DNA of 64,000 nt from Burkholderia sp. 4M9327F10. GTDB lineage: Bacteria > Pseudomonadota > Gammaproteobacteria > Burkholderiales > Burkholderiaceae. The notes under the pieces were generated by a model. It had not been told where the DNA came from. It did no database searches and saw only the letters and a program-made list of their open reading frames with translations. Location: assembly GCF_005503145.1 (NCBI RefSeq), contig NZ_SCNV01000003.1:1-64000 (forward strand), given 5' to 3'. The position numbers were made by a program, and so were the translations under genes. How positions within the stretch are numbered: position 1 is the first letter of the stretch; every line of letters begins with the position of its first letter. This document shows positions 1-8,564 of this stretch, piece after piece.

Positions 1-372
1 GACGCTATCGCCCAGCTGCGTGCCTACATCGGCCATTGGGAGCGCTGCATTGCGGACGACACGGCTCCGTTCTGCGTAGCGGGCATGCTTGGCGCCGAGC
101 TCCCTTCGCTGCCCGAGGACGTGGCACAGGTGGTGAAAACGTTCTTCGACAGCCTGACCTTGTGGCTCGAACAGGTGTTCGAGTCGGGTGTGAAGAACGA
201 CCTCATCAAACTGGATTCATCGGTTCAAACCGAGGCTGCGACGCTCGTGTCGCTGGTCTACGGCGCCATGCTTGCTGCGCGGGCTTATGGGAATGTTGCG
301 CTGTTTAGGGATGTGACCGGTGGGCTGCTGGAAAGGATGGTGAAGGGGCGGAAACGGGGACGAGCCACGTGA
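1..372 (+). CDS. TetR/AcrR-family regulator, C-terminal part
   Basis: The reading frame is open from the first base of the window and ends with TGA at 370-372, so only the last 123 residues are present and the DNA-binding domain lies outside. The visible part is alpha-helical. Its stretch FCVAGMLGAELPSLPEDVAQ resembles the C-terminal ligand-binding domain of AcrR/NemR-like TetR regulators, which often has a conserved G-C/A-L-G segment before the dimer helices. The tail is basic (KGRKRGR). Its target cannot be inferred because the upstream neighbour is missing. The family call is moderate because the diagnostic helix-turn-helix is not in view. Confidence 0.6.
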   Translation, partial: DAIAQLRAYIGHWERCIADDTAPFCVAGMLGAELPSLPEDVAQVVKTFFDSLTLWLEQVFESGVKNDLIKLDSSVQTEAATLVSLVYGAMLAARAYGNVALFRDVTGGLLERMVKGRKRGRAT

Positions 373-896
373 TGTACGGCGGGGGCGATGTCATCTGGGT
401 AGCCGGAATAAAGTCTGTGTCAGGTGGCTTTCGCTCGATTATTTTGATGACGTCATCTTGCGACTTGCGCGAGCCTCTCACGAATCGCTTTCGTCTGGGC
501 CTGGACGGTTTCGCTACCCTCGGTTGTTTCTAGTCTCTAGTGAGATGGTTCGGTGGGATGTCGGACTAAGGCTTGATCTTGGCCGATGCCTGTGACGCGA
601 TTGTCGCTGTCATTGCAGGGACACGCTCCCTTTGGACAGGTTTTGTGAAGACAACCCGCTCTTAACCGCATGCCGTTTCTTTGTGCACAAGAGGAACGGC
701 GACATAGTAATCCGCCAACGTTATCTGCACGATTAATATGACAAAAGCCGCTCAGGTTGCGACGGCAGCGCCACTGGTAAACGATAACTACGGTTAATCG
801 CTTTCTTCGTATAAAACCTAAGCAGCTTTAGCGTAATACTAGATTTCGCCAGCGCACTCTTCGCAAAATGGTCATCCCAAGATCCGGGAGAACACG
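373..896. other. Intergenic stretch upstream of the defence-like island
   Basis: No supported gene. It contains a perfect 12-bp palindrome, GATGACGTCATC (446-457), and becomes AT-richer from about 660 towards the lipoprotein gene. The last bases hold a good ribosome binding site (GGGAG, 884-888) for the gene starting at 897. No repeat, integrase fragment or tRNA end that would mark an insertion site was seen. Confidence 0.5.
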
Positions 897-2213
897 ATGG
901 TATCAAGGACGATTCCCTTTGCGGGGACTGCGCTGAGGATTCTATGTCTCTCAGCCCTTGCAATTCGGATGCTTTCTGGCTGCGGAACCTATTATGTAAA
1001 CGCTGCAAATGATTTTACAGCCACAGCAGGGAAGCTAGGTCCTTTGGTCCAGCAGGCGGACGAGAGTCAATTGAACGCCGAGAATACTCTAAAGTTCACC
1101 CGCATTTCCAAAGATGCGTCTTGTCCAGTCCAATACGCAACAGTGTATGTTCGACGACTATCCGACACTTCATCTCAGCCGACCACGAAATTTATCGAAG
1201 GTCGTCTTGGTGTCGAGCAATCTATTAAGAATGCGAACGGTGGGCAGCTTCCGGAAAGCTGTCAGTTTTTGAAGGATTGCGAAAGTGATCCTTTAGCGCA
1301 CGGACGCCAGTGCAGCAGCATATGCTATACGGACGAAGAGGTCCCCTGTCTCGATCAAATCGGAATTGCTGCCGTTAAGGTAAAAAACTCCAATGGATGG
1401 GCGCCATCGGATCTAACATATATAAGTAGTGCATTACAGGCAGTGCGATATCCTGAAACGCAGAGCGTCAGTAACAAGGCATTGTCGGATGCTCTCTCTT
1501 ATTTTTCGCAGTATCTTGATCTCCTTAAAACTGCTGCAACACCGCAGCCCACGCGATTCGACAAGGTTCGTGATTCTCTAGGATTTGATCTAAAGCAATC
1601 CATCACACAAAATGCAGTCGGGCTTGCAGGGAAGATTGAATCTGTTCGCTCGGGATATAACGATGTTGCGAAGAAAATTTCGGATGTTCCAACCATTGGA
1701 GGCGTAGCAGATGCCAACCTGAACAAGGAGGTTGGTGTGTTTGGCGCCTTGGCCGATACTCTGAATACCATAGCGAGCACAGATGGTTCTGCGGCGCAAA
1801 TAAAAAAGGTAGTTGAGGCGCACAAGGGTCAGTTAAATAGTGATGTAAGCGATATAGGAGCAGATTTGTCGTTGCAGGCAACGCGATCGTTCGTAGAGCA
1901 GGGGGTTGCGAACAACTCTATCCGTCAAGCCTACAAGATTAAATTTTCGAGCGCACAGAGTTCCATTGACCGCGCGGCGATTCTCAAGGAAATGTCTGAA
2001 TATCCAGCACCGGATCAAGGTCATGCTTTGACGGTTTTGCTCGACGCCGATATAAAAGATGTCACTAAAAATATAATTGATGCACACAATACTCTTGTGC
2101 AGATGCTAGATAGTCCGACAAGAGATGATGAAGTCAAGAAACTGGAGGCAGGGTTGAAGAACATCAAGGAACTAGTAGCGGAAATATCAGCCATTATCGC
2201 TGTCTACAAATGA
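897..2213 (+). CDS. Predicted lipoprotein of unknown function, first gene of the island
   Basis: 438 residues. The N-terminus has a short basic stretch, a hydrophobic segment (about 8-25) and a lipobox LSGC at 26-29, so the mature protein probably starts at Cys29 and is lipid-anchored. The rest is hydrophilic with Cys pairs around residues 119-145 (for example CQFLKDC and CSSICY) and a long helical C-terminal half that could form coiled coil. No catalytic motif recognised. The start ATG follows GGGAG at a suitable distance. Codon use is clearly more AT-rich than in flanking genes (many ATA, AAA and TTT codons), suggesting recent transfer. The next gene begins 10 bp after the stop, so the two are likely cotranscribed. 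Function unknown; it may be a surface or periplasmic partner of the downstream TIR/STAND/SLATT genes. Confidence 0.75.
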   Translation: MVSRTIPFAGTALRILCLSALAIRMLSGCGTYYVNAANDFTATAGKLGPLVQQADESQLNAENTLKFTRISKDASCPVQYATVYVRRLSDTSSQPTTKFIEGRLGVEQSIKNANGGQLPESCQFLKDCESDPLAHGRQCSSICYTDEEVPCLDQIGIAAVKVKNSNGWAPSDLTYISSALQAVRYPETQSVSNKALSDALSYFSQYLDLLKTAATPQPTRFDKVRDSLGFDLKQSITQNAVGLAGKIESVRSGYNDVAKKISDVPTIGGVADANLNKEVGVFGALADTLNTIASTDGSAAQIKKVVEAHKGQLNSDVSDIGADLSLQATRSFVEQGVANNSIRQAYKIKFSSAQSSIDRAAILKEMSEYPAPDQGHALTVLLDADIKDVTKNIIDAHNTLVQMLDSPTRDDEVKKLEAGLKNIKELVAEISAIIAVYK

Positions 2214-2223
2214 GGATGTGGCC

Positions 2224-2559
2224 ATGACAACACTGAATGACCTGTCTTCGAAGTACGGAACGCTAGGTGCCTACTGCACATCGGCTGCAGGCAGTCCCGT
2301 CCCTCCTTTCGCAGGCTCTGATGCGGAAGCGCTGAATGGTAAGGCGCAGGATTCAATAAACGCGCAGGATTACATCAACGATCTTGTACAGCAGGCGACT
2401 GTTGTGCAGCAGCCGCATATCGACTCGTGCTCGTCGGCCCTGGACACGGCAATCGCTTCGATGGCGATGATCGGCAATGGTACTCCAGGCGGATTAAGCG
2501 CTGGTTTGGTAGTGGCTCAGATCGACAACGCGGTAAAAATTGGCCTGAATCTGCCGTAA
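2224..2559 (+). CDS. Small protein of unknown function
   Basis: 111 residues. ATG at 2224 is preferred over a GTG at 2218 because GAGG (2212-2215) is then 8 bases upstream. No signal peptide is obvious at the N-terminus (MTTLNDLSSKYGTLG). The protein is rich in Ala, Asp, Gln and Ser with two Cys (in AYCTSA and DSCSSA) and a weakly hydrophobic glycine-containing C-terminal third (GNGTPGGLSAGLVVAQ). It follows the lipoprotein gene by 10 bp and precedes the TIR gene by 144 bp, so it is probably part of the same transcription unit. I do not recognise the family. Confidence 0.65.
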   Translation: MTTLNDLSSKYGTLGAYCTSAAGSPVPPFAGSDAEALNGKAQDSINAQDYINDLVQQATVVQQPHIDSCSSALDTAIASMAMIGNGTPGGLSAGLVVAQIDNAVKIGLNLP

Positions 2560-2703
2560 TTGAGCGATTTTTGAACTATGATGAAGTAACCCTTGCCGCC
2601 CGTAGAGTCGATACATTAGTCACGTTGTGTATTTATGTAAAGCAATTGCGATGCCGAAGATTGAATTGAATTCAGTCAACGTTGAGCGATGCGGGAGTCA
2701 ACT

Positions 2704-4167
2704 ATGCCTTACGTGCAGGGTTACACGCACGACGTGTTTATCAGCTATGCCCATGTCGACAATGTCGCTCTGGTATCGGGGCAGCGTTGGGTCGAAACTT
2801 TTCAACGCAATTTGAGCACGTATCTAAATCAAATCCTAGGGCGGCGGTCCGCTTCTATCTGGATGGACAAAGAATTAAACGGGAACGAGGAGTTTTCCGT
2901 TCAAATAGAGGCGGCGCTGCGTGAAAGTGCAACGCTTGTTGTCATCAGTTCAACGGGCTATCTGAAGTCGAAATGGTGTGAGCGCGAATACAATGCGTTT
3001 CTAGAAGCTGTAGAAAAAAAAGAGCGCTCAGGATCACGTATTTTTATTGTCGAAATTGACAGGCTTGATAGAAATAAATTGCCCGAAGTCTTCAGAAGCC
3101 GGATTGCCTACCCTTTCTGGAAACTGGACGAAAACGAAGAGCCGAAAACCTATGGGGTGCCGGTGGTTGACGGCTTGAAAGAACCTGAATACTTCGTATG
3201 GCTGAATAAACTGAGGCGTGAACTTGCGGAGGAGCTTGAGCGATTGGATCATGTTCCACAGGCTCAACGACCGCCCCGCCAGGCGATCTTTCTTGCCGAA
3301 GTCACGGACGACGTGGAAGATTACCGCGAGCAGGTGGAAGAATACGTGACGCAGGCGGGGCTGCGCGTCCTTCCCGACACCGCGTATCCACGCGACAATC
3401 AGGCGGAATATGAGCGTCGCATGATGGACGACCTGAAGCAGAGCAGAGCTTTTGTGCAACTGCTCGGCGCATATTCCGGTCGCAAACGGGTAGGTTGGAA
3501 CGCTCGCCCGCTCATGGTTGAGTTCCAACAAGCGAGTGCGGCGGGATTGCCGATTCTTCAGTGGCGCAGCCGGGACCTCGACCTAGAAAAGATAAGGTCG
3601 TCGGCATCTGAGCATTTCGACATGCTTGTCGGGCAGCATGTGCGCGCGTGCGGCATAGAAGAGTTCAAGCGGGCAATCGTCGATGAGGTACAACGGCGCG
3701 AAATTGTAAAACCTGTGCCGTCGAAAGACATTCTCGTCTTTCTGAATACGGATCCCCAGGACCGAAAGTTTGCGGAGTCTCTTGGCGAGATGCTGCGGGC
3801 CGAAGGGGTGGGCTATTCGTTGCCGCTTCCCGGTGCTGGTCTGAGTGCCAAAGACTTACGTGAAGACCTTAACCTCAATCTGTTGACGTGCCACGGTCTG
3901 ATCGTGGTCTATGCCACTAGTTCGGTGCTCTGGGTGCGGCGCCAACTCGCTTACTGGCTAAGAATCCTGAGTGAGCGAGAACAGCCGTTGAGCCTGCTTG
4001 GCTTGATTGAGGGGCCGCCGTCGTTCAAGGAGAACGTTAGCTTCGTTTTGCCAAAGATGCATACCCTCAATTGCCGCGACGGACTCCATCCAGACATCGT
4101 GAACGGGTTCGTGACTGCGCTTCTTAAAGAACTCCATGAGCGCGATACTCCTCTCTGCCCTGACTGA
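2704..4167 (+). CDS. TIR-domain protein with two further TIR-like modules
   Basis: 487 residues. ATG 2704 is chosen over ATG 2689 because GGGAG (2693-2697) sits 6 bases before it. Residues 10-150 are a TIR domain: DVFISYAH (10-17), a WMDKEL strand-loop (53-58) and the WCxxE motif at 91-95, whose Glu95 matches the catalytic residue of NAD-cleaving TIR domains. Two weaker Rossmann-like modules follow, at about 192-330 (AIFLAEVTDDVEDYREQVEE) and 342-440 (DILVFLNTDPQDRKFAESLG). Both have the beta-alpha order of TIR/SEFIR proteins but no visible WCxxE. Its 3' end overlaps the STAND ATPase gene by 32 bases, arguing for coupled translation. Likely role (inference): NADase effector or signalling protein controlled by the STAND ATPase. 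Confidence 0.85.
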   Translation: MPYVQGYTHDVFISYAHVDNVALVSGQRWVETFQRNLSTYLNQILGRRSASIWMDKELNGNEEFSVQIEAALRESATLVVISSTGYLKSKWCEREYNAFLEAVEKKERSGSRIFIVEIDRLDRNKLPEVFRSRIAYPFWKLDENEEPKTYGVPVVDGLKEPEYFVWLNKLRRELAEELERLDHVPQAQRPPRQAIFLAEVTDDVEDYREQVEEYVTQAGLRVLPDTAYPRDNQAEYERRMMDDLKQSRAFVQLLGAYSGRKRVGWNARPLMVEFQQASAAGLPILQWRSRDLDLEKIRSSASEHFDMLVGQHVRACGIEEFKRAIVDEVQRREIVKPVPSKDILVFLNTDPQDRKFAESLGEMLRAEGVGYSLPLPGAGLSAKDLREDLNLNLLTCHGLIVVYATSSVLWVRRQLAYWLRILSEREQPLSLLGLIEGPPSFKENVSFVLPKMHTLNCRDGLHPDIVNGFVTALLKELHERDTPLCPD

Positions 4168-7100
4168 AATCGCTGGACCCTATCCGGGGCTGCGTCCATT
4201 TCGCTACGACGAGGCGGATATTTTCTTTGGGCGGGACCAGCAGACAGATCAGTTGCTCGAGAGGCTTCAACGCTCTCGCTTCATCGCCGCTGTTGGACCG
4301 TCTGGCTGCGGAAAGTCGTCTCTTGTCCGCGCGGGGCTGATCGCTGCTCTCGAAGCGGGATTTCTATCGGAGGCCGGCGCGCGGTGGAGGCTGGCCGAAA
4401 TGCGACCCGGCCGCAAGCCATTCGAAAGATTGGCGGCAGCGCTGCTGGAGCCTGCCGCGCTAGGCGCGCATCGTTCGGCAAATGCGAGCGACGCTGCCGT
4501 GATGAGGGCGGTGCTACGACGAGGACCACTGGGGCTTGTCGAGGCTGTGCGGGAAGCACGGCTCCCGGAGCACCACAATCTGTTGCTGTTCGTTGACCAG
4601 TTCGAGGAGATTTTTCGTTTTCGTGATCAGGGACACGCAGACGACGCTGACGCATTTGTCGCACTTTTGCTGGCGAGCGCTGAGCAACGCGATTTGCCAA
4701 TCTACGTTGTCGTGACAATGCGCTCGGATTTCCTTGGCGAATGTGCGTTGTTTTACGGATTGCCAGAGGCCATCAACGAGAGTCAGTACCTGACGCCACG
4801 CCTTACGCGCGAGCAAATCCGGGCCGCGATTATCGGTCCCGCGAAACTGTTCGAAGGCGAAATCGAACCTGCACTCGTGAATCATCTTGTCAACGAGGTT
4901 GGGCCTGACCCGGACCAGTTGCCGCTGCTCCAGCACGTTTTGATGCGAATGTGGAATCGCGTCGTCGAAAAGAAGCACCAAGCGGGGGAGGACTCTTCGA
5001 CCGAACTGGTGGCGACAATGTCTGACTATGACGCCGTGGGTTCGCTGGCCAATGCGCTGGCCAGTCACGCGGATGAGGTTGTCGGCCTGATGACTAAACG
5101 GCAGCAGGAAATTGTGCGCGTTATGATGTCGAGGCTGACCGAACGCGGAGTGGGAAAGCGCGACATTCGCCACCCGGCTCGTATCCGAGACATTGCGAGC
5201 GTCGCGAATGTCTCGACGGCGGAGGTGATCGAGGTTGCCGAGCAATTGCGTCTGCCCGAACGGAGTTTTCTGACACCCCCACCGCCTGCTCCGCTCAGCC
5301 CTGGCACGATGCTCGATATCGGCCACGAAAGTCTGATTCGCAAATGGGACCGGCTTTATCGCTGGACTGATGAGGAAGCGGCCTCCGCCGCGATTTACCG
5401 CAGGATTTCTGAATCGGCGCAGGCGTGGAAGGAACGTGGATTCAAGTCCGGGCTATGGGTGCATCCCGACATTGATGAGGCGTTGCGCTGGAAGCAGAGT
5501 CGCAACCCAAGCAAGGCTTGGGCAACCCGCTATGGCAGCGATGATGAATATGACCTCGCGATCAGGTTTGTTGATGCGAGTGTGGAGGCGGCGGAACGAG
5601 CAGAAGCACAAAAACAAGAGGCGGTTGAGCGGGAAATTGCCCAGCGCATCCGTGAAAAGTGGTCGTTAATCTGGTACGCAGTATTGCTGGTTGGTATTGT
5701 AATTGCTGTCTTGCTTGCATGCTTTGCTGTGGTTCAGGAGAGGCGCGCCGATCGGCTTGCGAAGATTGCAAGCTCCCGCGAAGTTGCAACCAACGCGGTG
5801 GTTGCTGCACAGGGGGACGATCCGGAACTCGGTGTTTTGCTGGCCGTGGAAGCTGAGCGAATTGACAATATCGATCAGGCGGACGCGGCTCTCGAAGAGG
5901 CAACTCGTAGAAGCAAGCTTCGGCTGCAGAATCTGGTTGATGCTGGCGATGATCTTGTTCCACTTGCCAATGGCAAAGTGATGATTTACAGGCGAACTGT
6001 GTCCAACGGCCAGAATACTTGGGCTGCCGAGGTTCGCAGCCTCGATCCCAATACTAAACCGATAAAGATCGAAACAAACAGAACAGAAAAGCACGAGCCG
6101 ATTTCAAACCCAGATGGCACGCTGCTACTGTTTGTGGATAGCTTAGGAACACTCCGGCTCGTCGACCAGAAGGGAAAGGTTGTTCAGACGTTCGAGGTGA
6201 ATGCAAAAGACGCCTTCTTTGGACCTGATGGCAAAACGCTGGCTGCGGTTTCCGGTGATGGCACCTTGCACGTTTGGTACACGGCGTCGTGGCGGCCACT
6301 TGAGATGCATGGCGCGACTTCGGTCGAAGGGGGGCGACCGGAATTCAGCGACGATGGGACAAAACTGGCTACTCTGGGCCGCGACGGCAACTGGAATATC
6401 TGGGATACAACCACTGGTAGCGAGGTGCTGGCGTTCAAGTCAGGTGCCAGTGAGAGGGTGACGCCACCATCCACGCATGGCCCGAACTTCATCACAATTG
6501 TCATGGGCAACAAGATCGTATCGGTTAACAACAATGAGGCCGTAGAAAGTCAGACCGCTACGTTGAGCCCCGACGGTCAATTTATAGTGACGCCGCAAAC
6601 GCCTGGTCGCGAGCTGCTTCGGCGCACGTCTTCCGGCGCTGTCCTCGCCACGATCGGCGATGCCGGCCATGCAGTTTCGTACAGTGTGTTCAGTGCCGAC
6701 CACAAACAGATTCTAAGTACGGATCAAGCCTCTTCTCTTGTGAAGACGATGTGCCGGCTGAATATCAAGCTTCCCTCGAGTGACGCCCCCGTCGCACAGA
6801 TTCGTTCAGTTGATAACCCAGACAAGGTCGCCAATCTGCCGCTTCCGAAAGATGAGGCGCCACTGTGCTCGGCGATTTTCAGTCCAGACGGCACGCAAAT
6901 CGTGACGATTGCCGGAGGAGTGGCCCGGTTATGGCCGAATCCGCTTCAGTCTCGCAACGCGGGGGGCGAGGAGTCGTCGAGCAAACTGGTCGGCGACGAT
7001 GTGCCTGTGCGAAGTGCGTGGTTCAGCAACGACGGGCGCTGGATTGCATCAATCAGCCAGGATGGGCGAGTTAGGCTTTGGGATGCGTCATCGCACCGGG

Positions 7101-8428
7101 TGATCGCGAGCTATCCAGCAGGCTCCGATGTTTTGTTATCGGTCATCAGCAATGATTCCAGCCGACTCCTCACATGGAGCAGTGACAAAGTGATGCGCAT
7201 CTGGGACACGGTAGACATCGGCACCGGAGCGAACTTTTCCGACGTTCATACCAGCGTGGCCGACCCAACTGGTTGGGTTCAAGCACCCAATTCCGACTAT
7301 GAACCCGCGATTTCGCCAGATCGCAAAACGGTACTTGCGATTGATGCCGATAATGTACCTGGAGTCTGGGATCTCGTGACGGGAAAACTGAAAGCTAGGC
7401 CAGGCCACGGCGCATATAAAGCAAAGCGGGCGACCTTCAGTGCCGATGGGCGATATATCCTCACGAAGGACTTCGATGAGTACGGTGCTACGCTCTGGGA
7501 TGCGCAGACAGGCGATGCGATTCAGCAATTCAGGACACCCGCGGATAAGTTGTCTATTCCCATGTTCGGCGCACCTAACCAAGTATTTGGATGGTACAAC
7601 CGGAGCACGGGGGACAAGGTGAAGGTGTGGACGCTCGACGCCAGGAACGCATTGACCGCCCCACCACTCGATATCAATCTTCCGGCGCCAACACGGTGTG
7701 TTACCCCCAGTCCAGATGGACACTGGCTGGTGGTATGCCAGGGCAGCACTGCACCCTCGGACGTGCAGAAGGGTTCTCCAGCGGCAATCAGAGTGTATGA
7801 CCTTCGCGTCGCGGGACAGCCGCAGAGGACCCTGCTTAACGGACATACCGGAGAAGTCAAGGATATTTTCTTTAGTAGCGACGGGAAATTCGCCGTTTCC
7901 GCAGGCTACGACAAGACTGCGATCGTATGGGAAACCGCTACGTGGAAGCCGGTTTCCAAGCTCACAGGTCATGATTCGATCGTTGTTGCAGCGGTGCTGA
8001 GCGGCGACGACAAGCGCGCTGCGACAATCGATTCGTCCAACACCGTTCGCGTATTCGATACGAGCACGGGCAATCCGGTTTCGCTTACGGAATTGCGCGG
8101 TCACACAGGCACAGTCAGAGCGCTGGCGTTTAGTCCGGGTAACCACTGGCTCGTCACTGGAAGCGACGATCACTCAGTGCGCGTGTGGGATGTCAAAACT
8201 GGCCGGGCCGTCGCCGAATTTTATGGCCACACAGCACCGGTGATCGGCGTTACGTTTGACGGAAGCGAGAGTCTGATCAGGAGTGTCGGAGGCGACGGTT
8301 CGGTCCGCGAATATCACTGCGCGCAGTGTGTAGACCCAGACAAACTAAGGAGCATTGCCGAGGCGCGAATGGACGGACTCGGACGTAAGCTGACTGATGC
8401 TGAACGCAGGAAATACCTTCCCATATGA
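4136..8428 (+). CDS. nSTAND1-type NTPase with transmembrane segment and WD40 repeats
   Basis: 1430 residues. The N-terminus has the nSTAND1 signature PYPGLRPFRYDEADIFFGR (15-33), Walker A GPSGCGKS (54-61) and Walker B LLLFVDQFEE (149-158), followed by helical and winged-helix-like regions to about 410. A single membrane segment lies at about 510-533, after a charged helix. The linker (REVATNAVVAAQGDDPELGV) and roughly 800 residues of beta-propeller follow. The last four repeats are canonical GH...WD WD40 units (for example RGHTGTVRALAFSP ... VRVWDVKTG); earlier ones are degenerate. STAND proteins are ATP-driven switches in which the repeat region senses a trigger. Start ATG 4136 lies inside the TIR gene with only a weak ribosome binding site, fitting translational coupling. 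Likely sensor/switch of the island. Confidence 0.9.
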   Translation: MSAILLSALTEIAGPYPGLRPFRYDEADIFFGRDQQTDQLLERLQRSRFIAAVGPSGCGKSSLVRAGLIAALEAGFLSEAGARWRLAEMRPGRKPFERLAAALLEPAALGAHRSANASDAAVMRAVLRRGPLGLVEAVREARLPEHHNLLLFVDQFEEIFRFRDQGHADDADAFVALLLASAEQRDLPIYVVVTMRSDFLGECALFYGLPEAINESQYLTPRLTREQIRAAIIGPAKLFEGEIEPALVNHLVNEVGPDPDQLPLLQHVLMRMWNRVVEKKHQAGEDSSTELVATMSDYDAVGSLANALASHADEVVGLMTKRQQEIVRVMMSRLTERGVGKRDIRHPARIRDIASVANVSTAEVIEVAEQLRLPERSFLTPPPPAPLSPGTMLDIGHESLIRKWDRLYRWTDEEAASAAIYRRISESAQAWKERGFKSGLWVHPDIDEALRWKQSRNPSKAWATRYGSDDEYDLAIRFVDASVEAAERAEAQKQEAVEREIAQRIREKWSLIWYAVLLVGIVIAVLLACFAVVQERRADRLAKIASSREVATNAVVAAQGDDPELGVLLAVEAERIDNIDQADAALEEATRRSKLRLQNLVDAGDDLVPLANGKVMIYRRTVSNGQNTWAAEVRSLDPNTKPIKIETNRTEKHEPISNPDGTLLLFVDSLGTLRLVDQKGKVVQTFEVNAKDAFFGPDGKTLAAVSGDGTLHVWYTASWRPLEMHGATSVEGGRPEFSDDGTKLATLGRDGNWNIWDTTTGSEVLAFKSGASERVTPPSTHGPNFITIVMGNKIVSVNNNEAVESQTATLSPDGQFIVTPQTPGRELLRRTSSGAVLATIGDAGHAVSYSVFSADHKQILSTDQASSLVKTMCRLNIKLPSSDAPVAQIRSVDNPDKVANLPLPKDEAPLCSAIFSPDGTQIVTIAGGVARLWPNPLQSRNAGGEESSSKLVGDDVPVRSAWFSNDGRWIASISQDGRVRLWDASSHRVIASYPAGSDVLLSVISNDSSRLLTWSSDKVMRIWDTVDIGTGANFSDVHTSVADPTGWVQAPNSDYEPAISPDRKTVLAIDADNVPGVWDLVTGKLKARPGHGAYKAKRATFSADGRYILTKDFDEYGATLWDAQTGDAIQQFRTPADKLSIPMFGAPNQVFGWYNRSTGDKVKVWTLDARNALTAPPLDINLPAPTRCVTPSPDGHWLVVCQGSTAPSDVQKGSPAAIRVYDLRVAGQPQRTLLNGHTGEVKDIFFSSDGKFAVSAGYDKTAIVWETATWKPVSKLTGHDSIVVAAVLSGDDKRAATIDSSNTVRVFDTSTGNPVSLTELRGHTGTVRALAFSPGNHWLVTGSDDHSVRVWDVKTGRAVAEFYGHTAPVIGVTFDGSESLIRSVGGDGSVREYHCAQCVDPDKLRSIAEARMDGLGRKLTDAERRKYLPI

Positions 8429-8564
8429 TCGGGTATCGCGCTTCGGTTTGTTTCACCACGGGTATCGGCAACAGAGTAGATCAAATGACGGGTGCAAGCT
8501 TGAACGCTACCACTCATCGCTGCATTGCGATGCGTCGTACCTGCTTTTTCTAACTGGTGAGAAA

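Noticed and set aside
8397..8564. Longer N-terminus of the SLATT protein starting at 8397
   Set aside because: It would overlap the STAND gene and lacks a ribosome binding site, whereas ATG 8565 has GGTGAG in front.
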